From Desulfatibacillum alkenivorans DSM 16219 (GTDB taxonomy: Bacteria; Desulfobacterota; Desulfobacteria; Desulfobacterales; Desulfatibacillaceae): a DNA stretch of 64,000 nt. The stretch spans positions 1-64,000 of the forward strand of contig NZ_FQZU01000009.1 of the NCBI RefSeq assembly GCF_900142135.1, in the 5' to 3' direction. The position numbers were made by a program, and so were the translations under genes. The notes beneath the pieces were generated by a model. It had not been told where the DNA came from, searched no databases, and saw nothing but the letters and a program-made list of their open reading frames with translations. Each line of letters begins with the position of its first letter. Within the stretch, counting starts at the first letter, position 1. Positions 15,654 through 23,773 of this stretch are shown one piece after another.

Positions 15654-16480
15654 TAGGCAAACTCCCTGAAAGAGCCCACCCTGACCCCTTGTTGATCAAG
15701 AGCCTCCTTAAGGGACGGGTCAGTGCACAGGTCCATGTCGTTTTTCCAGGAGTAGCCCCAATGGGCGTATTTTTCCGCTGTGTAAGCGTCGCCGATCCCG
15801 GGATGAAGCATGATCTCCAGCGTTTTAAGCGAGGAGAAATGCTTCAGGGACGACAGGACCGCTTCCACCGTCATGCGGCCTCCGGCGTTAAGAAACCCCG
15901 TGCAGGGAATGACCGGCAAGTTTTTGGGGATGCGGGGCTTCACGTAAAACATGCTCCATGTATTCAGCATACCCCATTGCAGGCGCCGTTTTAGACCGGC
16001 GCCTTTTTGCATTGGCTCTTTCACCAGGGTGCGCATGAAGGGAATTTTGTATTTTTTTTGAATGTCCAGGCATAGAGGAAATACGCCGGGCAAAAGGTGC
16101 ACGAATTGATGGCTGTCCAAGTGGCTTGGCTTTACGCCTGCGTCAAAAACCTTTTCCACCTGGGCGCATAGCTCTCTTCTGGCATGTTCCGGATCAAATC
16201 TTCCGGTTGCCAGCGCCATGGTCAGGTCTTGGCGGGAAGGCATGCACTCCCCGGGAAAATAACCGGGGCCGGGCAATAGAGGCTTTTCGTCCGTCAGCGT
16301 CAGATGCACCCCAATGTCAAGGCCCTTATGGCAAAAGGCGGATTGCACGGCGTGGTCAAAAGCCTCTCCCGGCGCTATCAAGGAAGCTGCTCCAAGCAGA
16401 CCTTTGGAATAGGCCCGGACAATCCCCTGGTTTACTCCCTGGGTGAGCCCTAAATCGTCTCCGTGAAATATCAAATGCAT
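15653..16480 (-). CDS. YdjC/ChbG-family carbohydrate deacetylase
   Basis: A 275-aa protein of the YdjC (ChbG/HpnK) family, which removes acetyl groups from sugars using a divalent metal. The family's N-terminal metal-binding motif is clear (FHGDDLGLTQGVN), as are GVHLTLTDEKPLLP and the HLDSHQFVHLLP motif near residue 118 that supplies histidine ligands. I place the start at ATG 16480; a TTG seven codons upstream is possible. It is coupled to the downstream radical SAM gene (TAATG overlap). That pairing suggests modification of a lipid-linked sugar or hopanoid, which is inference. Confidence 0.85.
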   Translation of the reverse strand: MHLIFHGDDLGLTQGVNQGIVRAYSKGLLGAASLIAPGEAFDHAVQSAFCHKGLDIGVHLTLTDEKPLLPGPGYFPGECMPSRQDLTMALATGRFDPEHARRELCAQVEKVFDAGVKPSHLDSHQFVHLLPGVFPLCLDIQKKYKIPFMRTLVKEPMQKGAGLKRRLQWGMLNTWSMFYVKPRIPKNLPVIPCTGFLNAGGRMTVEAVLSSLKHFSSLKTLEIMLHPGIGDAYTAEKYAHWGYSWKNDMDLCTDPSLKEALDQQGVRVGSFREFA

Positions 16481-16505
16481 GGCTGCCTGTATGGATTGCA
16501 AAAGG

Positions 16506-16952
16506 CTATTGGGCGAAAAATTCGTATTCCTTGGCCTTTTTCCTGAGCACGCGCTCCAACTCCCCCCGCCTGGATTCCAAACCGGGAATGGCGATTACAT
16601 GCCTGGCGCCGTCCTTCTCTTTTAGAACCAAGGCGAAGTCGTCCTCTTCCCCCTGATACTCTATGGACTCCACAGTACGAAAGCGCACCCGGCGCTTGTC
16701 CTTGGGACCGGTGCGCCACTTGATGGAATCGATGTCCACCAGCAAAGACGGCGCCCTGCGGCGGGTCCGTTCATACAACCAGGCGGTCAAGGCGTATAGG
16801 ATCAGCGGAAAAATCGCAATAAGGGCGAATACGCCGTTTTGAAGGCAGTAGACCAGGCCTAACATAAAAAGCATGGAGTCCACCGTGAACAAAAACAACC
16901 ATAACCCGGGATTGCTGTATACGTGCCTGAACTCAACAACTCGGATTTTCAT
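16506..16952 (-). CDS. Small membrane protein with two TM segments
   Basis: A 148-aa protein with two hydrophobic helices (about residues 17-36 and 41-62), a short basic linker (YERTRRRAP) and a soluble beta-rich C-terminal domain (SIKWRTGPKDKRRVRF... VIAIPGLESRR). The tail resembles a small PH-like domain, but I do not recognise a named family. AGGAGG stands 6 nt before the ATG. It ends about 25 bp before the deacetylase gene and so could be co-transcribed. Confidence 0.65.
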   Translation of the reverse strand: MKIRVVEFRHVYSNPGLWLFLFTVDSMLFMLGLVYCLQNGVFALIAIFPLILYALTAWLYERTRRRAPSLLVDIDSIKWRTGPKDKRRVRFRTVESIEYQGEEDDFALVLKEKDGARHVIAIPGLESRRGELERVLRKKAKEYEFFAQ

Positions 16953-16992
16953 AGCCCGCCTCCTGACGGGGAAGGCCTTCTATATAACCATT

Positions 16993-17613
16993 TCACCCTT
17001 TGTTTAACTCCCAGGAGCGTTTTCCCATTTTTTTTTGCATACCGGCCAGCAAATTGTACAGGCCATGAGGCGCCCTTATCTGCTTGCCGAATATGCTGAC
17101 GGTTATGAACTCGATAACAAACCCGCACTGCTCCTTGGCGTCCATGTACGCAAACTCCACGCGGACCGGTTTGGAAGCTATGCGGCCCCGGACCCATAAA
17201 GGACAGCCGGCCTCCGTCAGCTTTTCGGAGGCTGCATCCACGTCCGGAACCATGAATCCGAGGTGGTGGACGGTCATGCGGCCCAGAGGATCAAGGGCCT
17301 GCCTGTAAAAATTCGACCCTTCTCCAGGTTCCAGCAACTCCAGTTCCGCGCCCTGGTAGCTTGAAATCCCAATCCGCCCCCTAAAATCCCGGTCCTTGCC
17401 GTTTTCCGTCCACATTTGAACAGGGCCGCCGGCGATGAAGAAAGCTTGCAGCCCCTTTTGCTCCAAACGCCTGGAGGCCGCCTCGGCGTCGGCCGTCACA
17501 ACGCCCAACTGGTCAACTGGCCCCAGCCCGGCCTCCTGCAGAAAAGGCCGCCCCAAGGACTGAACGGCTTTGGCAAAATCGTCATGGACGAGAAGATCAT
17601 CCAGGTAAACCAT
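16993..17613 (-). CDS. VOC-superfamily (glyoxalase/dioxygenase-like) protein
   Basis: A 206-aa protein with two paired VOC modules. Their start strands are visible as VDQLGVVTADAEAASRRLE (about residue 33) and VHHLGFMVPDVDAASEKL (about residue 115). The His of VHHLG and the Glu of FVIEFITV are plausible metal ligands. Members include glyoxalase I and methylmalonyl-CoA epimerase; the substrate here is not clear. The start ATG has GGGGGAGGG just upstream. Confidence 0.75.
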   Translation of the reverse strand: MVYLDDLLVHDDFAKAVQSLGRPFLQEAGLGPVDQLGVVTADAEAASRRLEQKGLQAFFIAGGPVQMWTENGKDRDFRGRIGISSYQGAELELLEPGEGSNFYRQALDPLGRMTVHHLGFMVPDVDAASEKLTEAGCPLWVRGRIASKPVRVEFAYMDAKEQCGFVIEFITVSIFGKQIRAPHGLYNLLAGMQKKMGKRSWELNKG

Positions 17614-18030
17614 ACCCTCCCCCGTTACATCTTCACATTGTCAAAAAGATCGTCTGCCTACTTCATACAAGGCTATCCACGGGGGAATCAAGGCAAATTT
17701 CGGAGATAAGAGCATCGCGCGGATAAAATGAGGCGACCCACGCCGAATTTGAGGGAAAAACGGAAAGGGCACTGGGAAGTTGGCGCCTTTTTCAGTGATT
17801 TTTATCCGGTATTTCAGGAATGCGTCCTGAAAAATCGGAAAAGCAGCATACCAAAGTATGCCGACCGGTATAAATATTTGGAAATGTATATTTTTCCGAT
17901 CGTGTAAAACCTTTTGCAAAAAGGCAATAAACGAAAAAAGAGCGAAAGCTCGCTTGCATTTCCGGCCTGCCAAAAAGGGCCAATTTGGGAGGAATCGCCG
18001 CAACGTGCTGATATCAGACAACATGGGGAG
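17614..18030. other. Intergenic region with a long inverted repeat, no gene seen
   Basis: About 415 bp between the VOC gene and the candidate ncRNA. A perfect 9-bp inverted repeat, atcggaaaa (17834-17842) and ttttccgat (17892-17900), encloses an inner stem gcatac/gtatgc (17846-17851 with 17856-17861, loop caaa). Together they make a structured AT-rich segment. Reading frames here show no family resemblance. Confidence 0.4.
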
Positions 18031-18262
18031 ACAAAAAAAGCCGCTCCGGGTCGGAGCGGCTTATTCTCTTTTTGTCCTGAATTTCAGGATTAAAAAGGAG
18101 GGTGACGGGGCGAGGGTCCCTGCAATGTCTTTTCAGGGAGGGTGGAGGGGGGGGTACACTGAAAACACAGTAGCATCTGGACCCTCATCAAACCGGTTGC
18201 CCTGACTGGAGGCCTTGGATCCAGTCGGGTGGGCGGTCGGTTCTTGCCCGCGTCGCCATCTG
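18031..18262 (-). ncRNA. Candidate structured non-coding RNA (~230 nt)
   Basis: No open frame is credible here, yet the minus strand has a good promoter (18297-18269), a foldable body and a strong terminator (18062-18031). Three long-range helices are exact or nearly so. P1 pairs 18246-18257 with 18101-18111 (one mismatch, one bulge). P2 is a hairpin in 18191-18243 whose tip is GACTGGA/TCCAGTC. P3 pairs 18179-18186 with 18112-18119 (8 bp perfect). P1, P2 and P3 meet as a three-way junction. Inside P3 is a small stem (ACTG/CAGT) and a C-rich single strand with CCCTCC/CCACCC motifs, complementary to ribosome binding sites. I cannot match it to 6S, tmRNA, RNase P or SRP RNA. Confidence 0.6.
18038..18062 (-). 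terminator. Strong rho-independent terminator (works both ways)
   Basis: An 11-bp perfect stem (aagccgctccg 18038-18048 with cggagcggctt 18052-18062) with loop ggt. On the minus strand it is followed by a run of seven T, ending the candidate ncRNA. On the plus strand TTATTCTCTTTTT follows, so it may also terminate in that direction. Confidence 0.85.
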
Positions 18263-18268
18263 ACGTCT

Positions 18269-18297
18269 ATAGTAAGCACATTTTATGCCATTTGCAA
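18269..18297 (-). promoter_or_regulatory. Sigma-70 promoter of the candidate ncRNA
   Basis: On the minus strand TTGCAA (18297-18292), a 17-nt spacer and TACTAT (18274-18269) match the consensus well (4/6 and 4/6, ideal spacing). Transcription would start near 18262, right at the base of the P1 helix of the predicted RNA. Confidence 0.6.
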
Positions 18298-18638
18298 CAA
18301 AAAAATATATGAAATATTTCACAAGCTCCTGAGCCCGCATTATAGGCGGATGGATGGAGCCCGGGGCCTCAGCCGGCCCTATGCGCTTACTACCTGCAAA
18401 TCGCTTGATTTTCCAAGGGTGTCAATAATCTACCGTTTTCGTAAAAATTATGACGCCTGTTTTGTAAGCCGGGGGGAGCGCTCCTGAAGCTCGGACGCGC
18501 AGCCTCCCTGTCAAGCGATTGCATAGCAAAAGGCCCATTCAAAAAGAGCAAGGGGCCTTTTGGCAATGACAAAATTGTATTTCCTGGTCTGAAAAACCGA
18601 CACTTTTGTATGCCGGCCGTACTGCATGAACGAAAGAA
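18298..18638. other. Intergenic region with terminator hairpin and inverted repeat
   Basis: No gene is evident. aaaaggccc (18528-18536) and gggcctttt (18553-18561) form a 9-bp stem ending in T's, placed correctly to terminate the minus-strand PxxKW gene. A second inverted repeat, gcaaatcgcttga (18397-18409) and tcaagcgattgc (18511-18522), encloses about 100 bp. A perfect minus-strand TATAAT (18344-18339) lacks a matching -35. Confidence 0.5.
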
Positions 18639-18914
18639 TCAGTGGCCGCCGCGCTTGGAAGCCTTCAACGGGTTGATCTTCACGCCTTCCTTGGTCTCGC
18701 GGGCCACGTGGGTCGCCAGGTTGCAGTTGCCGTTCTTCCATTTAATGCCCGGCTCGGGGCAGGCGGTGCAGTACCAGCCGCTCTCCAACTCCACCACGCG
18801 GGTGCAGCCGGTGCACTGTTCAACAAGCGTAAAGCAGGCCCCGCCGTTGTAGGAGCAGCCTTTTTTGGTCATGAAAGGACATTCTTGGCCTTTTTTGATG
18901 GTGGTGCAAAGCAT
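18639..18914 (-). CDS. PxxKW-family cysteine-rich protein
   Basis: A 91-aa cysteine-rich protein with nine Cys, including CPFMTKKGCSYNGGAC, CTGCTRV and CTACPEPGIKW. The PxxKW motif (PGIKW) defines a small family found mainly in Desulfobacterota and probably binding metal or an Fe-S cluster. The function is unknown. The ATG at 18914 has AGGGGG about 9 nt upstream. An earlier ATG at 18935 would place that ribosome site inside the gene. A terminator hairpin follows at 18528-18561. Confidence 0.85.
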   Translation of the reverse strand: MLCTTIKKGQECPFMTKKGCSYNGGACFTLVEQCTGCTRVVELESGWYCTACPEPGIKWKNGNCNLATHVARETKEGVKINPLKASKRGGH

Positions 18915-19203
18915 AGGTGAAATTCCCCCTTGCATTTAAATTTTGTTTCACCCTATTCATATAGGGCTTTTAACGTAATCGGACAAAAGAAAAGCCAGCT
19001 TTAAGCCAAAAAGCCGGCGACTATTTCATTGGCGCGAAAAAAAAGAGCGCTTCGTACTTCTGCCTGCGCCCTTTTAGCCGCGTAACAAAAGAAGCCTAAT
19101 ATAGAGCCGGCCCGGGCCTGTGTCAAGGAAAAATGAAAGACGGCGTATTTCATCAATAATCGTCAAAAAGCCGTCAGCCTGACAAAGGGCGCCGCCGCCT
19201 GCT

Positions 19204-20031
19204 TCACCCGGACCTTTTGGCCAGATATATCTTAAACCACAATTCTGTATTTTCTGGGGAAAACATCCCGGGGCCGCCTTTCCCTCCGCCGGGGCCGCCC
19301 CCCCTTCCGCCTCCGGGGACGCCAGGGCCGCCGCCCATGGCGTTCAATGCGCCGGGGGGGCCGCCGCCCATGCCGGAACCTCCGCCTTGGGGGGAAGTCA
19401 GCACGCCCATGCCAAGGGGGGCGGCAATTTCACCGCCGCCTAAATGCTGCAGGCTGATGCGCGCTTCGTACACAAACAGGTCGTGGGAGCGTCCGATGCA
19501 AACCCGGATGTCCTCCAGGGCGTCGGCGTCCTCCACCTCCAGCAGGCGCTCCTGATCTTCTTCCGGCCCCAGGATTTGCACCTCGCCCGGCATGAAAGGC
19601 CTATGCTCCCGGCTGCCTATGTCGTTGTTGCGGGGCCGCTCCATGGCGCCTGGCATTCGGTCCAAGCCTCCTTCCGGCCCGTCTTCCATATCCCGGCGGA
19701 CGCCCATGGCGCCCACCGGATAGCGAACGCCGAATTCCTGGTCTTGGCCTCCGTCCAGGTCAAACCATAAAGCCAGGCCCGAACGCATAGCCTGTTGGGC
19801 GAAGCCCCGGTTTCGCGAAGAAACCCGCACGTACAAATAGTGGTCGTTATTGTATGCGCCCACCAAAATCCGGCTGTCTTCGTCGTAATACAAAAGGCAT
19901 TCTTGCCAATCGTCATCCTGGCCGTCAATGGCGAGGCCTCCGTCCAGCCATTTACTGTGAAGCTCAGGCCGGGCGCATCCCGCGCCGCCCATGGCCAGGA
20001 TCAGGCAAAAAAGCAAGCAAGGTTTTTTCAT
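19204..20031 (-). CDS. Lipoprotein with Gly/Pro-rich tail
   Basis: A 275-aa secreted lipoprotein. The N-terminus is a type II signal peptide ending in the lipobox GGAGC (Cys about residue 19). The body begins LDGGLAIDGQDDDWQE, a pattern seen in carbohydrate-binding-module-9-like domains of surface proteins. A low-complexity segment (about residues 205-255) is nearly all Gly, Pro and Met, followed by a short conserved end (TELWFKIYLAKRSG). I chose the internal Met giving MKKPCLLF, because the earlier start would put seven extra residues before the signal peptide. The binding partner is unknown. Confidence 0.7.
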   Translation of the reverse strand: MKKPCLLFCLILAMGGAGCARPELHSKWLDGGLAIDGQDDDWQECLLYYDEDSRILVGAYNNDHYLYVRVSSRNRGFAQQAMRSGLALWFDLDGGQDQEFGVRYPVGAMGVRRDMEDGPEGGLDRMPGAMERPRNNDIGSREHRPFMPGEVQILGPEEDQERLLEVEDADALEDIRVCIGRSHDLFVYEARISLQHLGGGEIAAPLGMGVLTSPQGGGSGMGGGPPGALNAMGGGPGVPGGGRGGGPGGGKGGPGMFSPENTELWFKIYLAKRSG

Positions 20032-20146
20032 GATTGCATATCCGCGAATCAAGGTTTTCGTGAGGCCCGAAAGGGCCGTTTCCGCCTTGATATTGGGTCG
20101 CGGACATGTTGGATGGGGTTACAAACGCGATTAATATTCTTGGGCG

Positions 20147-21700
20147 TCAGGGGAGGCCGGCCAGCTTTTTGAGGATCAGGATGGCTTCCTCCACCCCGGC
20201 CCTTCCATCGCCGTCCATGTCGTATAGGGGAAAATTTCCCACGCCTCTCGCTCCCGCCTGGATTTGCAGGCAGAACAACGCGTCTTTCAAGGTCAGAACC
20301 CCGTCCTGATCCGGATCTCCGGGCCAGGGCGCCGTATAAACGGTGGGGTCGGTTCCGGAAAGAAACTCCTCCACGTTGGTGTATGCGTCGCCGTCCGGGT
20401 TTTCCTGGCTGTCGTCATACATGGGATCCAGGCCGTATGTCACTTCCCAGCCGTCCCACATTTGATCGCCTTCCGAGTCCTTCACATTGGGGTCCGTCAA
20501 ATAACGATATTCTCCGGCGTCGCTCAGGCCGTCCTGGTCCTGATCGCCGGTTCCGTTGGAAACCCCCAGGGCGCCGAAATGCTCCCTTTCATAACTGTCA
20601 AAAAGCCGGTCGTTGTCCGAATCCTCGCTAATGGGCATGTCCAGGAGTACGCTCACGTCTTCCACCCGAACGGTCCGGGTGACGGGAAAGGCCAGCCCTC
20701 CGCCTGTAAAGGTCACGTCATACCTGCCGGAGGCGAGGATGGGCACGGCGAACCCGCCGCTGGGCGGGGTCACTGCATAGTAATTTCCACCCACGGGGGT
20801 GACGGTGACATTGCCGCCGATGCCTTCCCCGGAGTCGTAATAGTCGTTGCCGTTCAAGTCCTCCCAGAGCGTGCCCACCAAAAAGCGGTTGTAGTGGTCT
20901 GCGGGATCCGTGTAGGCCCGGGCGAAGTTTTCCGTCACTACAAGAGGGCCTACATGAGTGCCGGAATCGTTTTCGGGAACCACGGCGATGCCGATGTTGT
21001 ACATGTCGCCGGCTATAAAATTGCCGTAGGAAACCTTGATGGACATGGTGTTGTACCGATGCCCGGGAGGCACTTGCATGCCGCCTTCTCCGTAACCCCA
21101 GTCGATGTTAAATCCCGCATGGCAGTATATTCCGTTTTTGGCGTAGGCGTATACGCTGAGGCCCACCCTGTTCCATACAAAGCCGGAGGCGTCAACCCGG
21201 TCCAACTGCCCGGTATGGGTTTGGTTGTCAATTGAGATCATATACTGGCTGTGCTCATAGGCCGCGCTGTACAAACGATTGTCAAAGGCGCCGGGCGGCT
21301 GGGCGGGCAGGGCGTCAAACTGATCCTGCATCATGTCCAGGTCCACGCTGAAGGCGGAAATGGCGCCTAAAGTATCCGGGTCATCCAGGTTTGCCAGAAA
21401 ATACCCCTCCTGGGAGGGATTGGCTCGGGCGCGGTTCAACAGCCACAACTGCTGCTGTTCCAATCCGTTGGGGTGCTCGTCGTTCGCCGTTTTGTGGTAC
21501 GTCCATTCCACGGCGGCGCCCCTAAAGTCCCTGGGTTCCTCAAAAACCGTGGAAACGCCTTCCCGTTCATATACTGGCGGATTTTCTTCAGGAATTTCAT
21601 TAGCGTACAAGGGGGGAGGGCGCATCGCCAAAAGACTGACGGCCGCTGTCAAAACTATTAGGCTCCATGCTGCTCGGAATAGGTTTTTAGGGCATTCCAT
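20147..21700 (-). CDS. Secreted CAP-domain protein with calcium repeats and dockerin-like end
   Basis: A 517-aa secreted protein. A signal peptide (SLIVLTAAVSLLAM) is followed by a CAP/SCP-like domain (about residues 60-270; LLNRARANPSQEGYF, then YEHSQYMI and NQTHTGQ). A short beta domain comes next. Then come thrombospondin-3-like calcium repeats (SEDSDNDRLFDSYE, GDQDQDGLSDAGEY, DSEGDQMWDGWE). The last ~60 residues form a dockerin-like pair of calcium loops (DPDQDGVLTLKDAL and DMDGDGRAGVEEAI). CAP proteins are extracellular and often lytic or adhesive. The same type of dockerin-like end closes the giant protein at 26788-33108. Confidence 0.8.
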   Translation of the reverse strand: MECPKNLFRAAWSLIVLTAAVSLLAMRPPPLYANEIPEENPPVYEREGVSTVFEEPRDFRGAAVEWTYHKTANDEHPNGLEQQQLWLLNRARANPSQEGYFLANLDDPDTLGAISAFSVDLDMMQDQFDALPAQPPGAFDNRLYSAAYEHSQYMISIDNQTHTGQLDRVDASGFVWNRVGLSVYAYAKNGIYCHAGFNIDWGYGEGGMQVPPGHRYNTMSIKVSYGNFIAGDMYNIGIAVVPENDSGTHVGPLVVTENFARAYTDPADHYNRFLVGTLWEDLNGNDYYDSGEGIGGNVTVTPVGGNYYAVTPPSGGFAVPILASGRYDVTFTGGGLAFPVTRTVRVEDVSVLLDMPISEDSDNDRLFDSYEREHFGALGVSNGTGDQDQDGLSDAGEYRYLTDPNVKDSEGDQMWDGWEVTYGLDPMYDDSQENPDGDAYTNVEEFLSGTDPTVYTAPWPGDPDQDGVLTLKDALFCLQIQAGARGVGNFPLYDMDGDGRAGVEEAILILKKLAGLP

Positions 21701-21770
21701 GGCCACAATATCCTTAAATTAAATACTTAAGAATATTCCAAGCAACATCCGTTCCAATTACATTATTCGC

Positions 21771-23600
21771 TTATTCTTCGGGCCTATGGATCGGAAGCGA
21801 CACCGTAAAGGTGGTCCCCTCCCCGGGAACGCTGGAAACCTTGATGTCGCCTCCGTGGTCCCGGATGAATCCGTAGCACACGGACAGCCCCAGGCCCACG
21901 CCCTGGACGCTGCCCTTGGTGGTGAAAAAGGTGTCGAATATCTTGCTGAGGTTCTCCTCGGGAATGCCCACGCCCGTGTCGGCCAGGTCAATATAAATAA
22001 AATCCCCCTGGGCCCGGCTGGTTATGGTGAAGGTCCCGCCCTCCGGCATGGCGTCCCGCGCGTTGGCGATTACGTTCAAAAACACCTGACGCAATTGATT
22101 CTTGGAGGCCATGACAGGCTCCAGCCCCTCGGCCAGATCGCGGACCACCTTGACGTCGTTTTCCTGCAACTGCCTTTCGTGCAGTAAAAGCAATTCCTCC
22201 AAAATGGTGTTGATGTCCGTGATCTGACGCTCCTCCTGGTCCGGCTTGGAAAAGCTGAGCATCTTCTTCAGCATTTCGGAAATCCGTACGGTCTCGGATA
22301 AAGCCATGTCCAGGATTTTGCGCCGCTTGGAAGTTTCGGGGATTTCCGTCTTCAATAGTTCCAGGGTGTTCATAATGCCGAACAGAGGATTGTTCAGCTC
22401 GTGAGCCAGTTGACTGGTGAGTTTGCCCATGGCGGCCAGCTTCTCCGACTGCAAAAGCTGCTCTTTGACGTTGTTCAACTTTTGCTCCATGCTGGCCCGC
22501 TCCCGCATATCCACCATAATGCCCACGGAAGCCATTTCCCTGCCCTGGGCGTCGTAAATGATCGCCGCCGACATGTTGGCCTCGATGAACTCCCCCTCCC
22601 GGGTTCTGGCGAGCAACGGATACGACCTTACTAAACCGCGGCCTCCATGCTCCCGGGAGCGCATCATTTTCATAACCCTTCTGGCCATGCCTTCCGGGTA
22701 GACGTCCACGATGTTCATGCGTCCGATAACGTCATGGGCCTTGTAGCCCAAAAGCTCCTCAGCCCCCCGGTTCCAGATCAGGATGTTGCCTTTCATGTCC
22801 GCCGCCATAATCGCGTTGGGCGAGCTTTGGATCACCTTGTCGAAAAAGTCGTGAGCCTCCTGGACCTCCCTTTCCATGAGCTTGCGTTGGGACTGGTCCA
22901 CGATTATCCCTTCGTATCCCAGGACCTCGCCGTGATCGTCGTAGCGCACGTGGCCGGCGATAATCACCGAAACCGGCTTGCCGTCCCGGGTTTTGAAATC
23001 CACCGCGTAATTGGAGACCATGCCGGATTTTTCGATCATCTCCATGAACTTGTCCCGGTCTTCGGCGTTCAGGTAGATGTCCCTGGCTATGTCCATGGCC
23101 AGAAACTCTTCCTTGCTGTCGTAATTCAGCATTTTCAGCAAAGCCGGATTGGCGTCCAGAAAATTGCCTTCCTTGGAGCTGACATAGACCCCGCAGGGGA
23201 CCTGATCGAACAGCCTTTCGTAATCCTGCTTGTGGGAGCGGATTTTTCGCTCCTGCTGCTTGGACCGGGTGACGTCCCGGAATATGCTCATTTTGGAGAT
23301 GCTTTGATCCGCGTTGGTAAGAGGCAGTTCAGTGATGCGAAACACCTTGCCCACCCGTTCCAGGTCCATCTCATATTGGACCGTGGCCTGCTCCTCAAAC
23401 ACTTCTTTGGCACGGCACCAGGAGCACGGCGCCTGGGACTGAATAAGCATCTCGTGGCATTTTTTGCCCGTATGGTCCCCGAAAATGCGGATCATGGCTT
23501 CGTTCATAAACTCCACCGTGTAGTCCGCGTTGACCACGTAAATTCCGTCCTGCATAGCGTGTAAAATAGAAATCAAACGAGGAGTCTCCCTGTTTTCCAT
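21771..23600 (-). CDS. Multi-PAS sensor histidine kinase
   Basis: A 609-aa soluble kinase with no membrane segment. Three PAS domains (about residues 10-120, 130-250 and 255-375) are followed by a HisKA region with the phosphorylated His in SQLAHELNNPL (near 400) and a HATPase domain with N, G1 and G2 boxes (NVIANARDAM, DTGVGIPEEN, GVGLGLSVCYG). The first PAS contains a cysteine group (KKCHEMLIQSQAPCSWC) of the kind seen in PAS modules proposed to bind metal or sense redox state. No response regulator is adjacent, so it is an orphan. Start at the ATG preceded by GAGG; a TTG four codons earlier is unlikely. Confidence 0.9.
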   Translation of the reverse strand: MENRETPRLISILHAMQDGIYVVNADYTVEFMNEAMIRIFGDHTGKKCHEMLIQSQAPCSWCRAKEVFEEQATVQYEMDLERVGKVFRITELPLTNADQSISKMSIFRDVTRSKQQERKIRSHKQDYERLFDQVPCGVYVSSKEGNFLDANPALLKMLNYDSKEEFLAMDIARDIYLNAEDRDKFMEMIEKSGMVSNYAVDFKTRDGKPVSVIIAGHVRYDDHGEVLGYEGIIVDQSQRKLMEREVQEAHDFFDKVIQSSPNAIMAADMKGNILIWNRGAEELLGYKAHDVIGRMNIVDVYPEGMARRVMKMMRSREHGGRGLVRSYPLLARTREGEFIEANMSAAIIYDAQGREMASVGIMVDMRERASMEQKLNNVKEQLLQSEKLAAMGKLTSQLAHELNNPLFGIMNTLELLKTEIPETSKRRKILDMALSETVRISEMLKKMLSFSKPDQEERQITDINTILEELLLLHERQLQENDVKVVRDLAEGLEPVMASKNQLRQVFLNVIANARDAMPEGGTFTITSRAQGDFIYIDLADTGVGIPEENLSKIFDTFFTTKGSVQGVGLGLSVCYGFIRDHGGDIKVSSVPGEGTTFTVSLPIHRPEE

Positions 23601-23773
23601 GGCGCACCTCAATCCGGTTAATCTGTTTATTAACAGGATTCCTGATCGCTCCTAAACAAGTCAAGCAAAACCCGGTCCATTCCATTCCGAATTTGCAGTT
23701 TTATCCGAAATAATGATATGGTTTTTTCGCCAATCCCGAAAACCCGAACCACCGGCCTTGGAAGGAATCCGCC

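Noticed and set aside
18031-18262. 6S RNA, tmRNA, RNase P RNA or SRP RNA at the candidate ncRNA
   Set aside because: It lacks the tmRNA acceptor end and peptide tag, the RNase P core sequences, and the SRP GGAA/AGCA loop. It folds as a three-way junction rather than the single long rod of 6S RNA.
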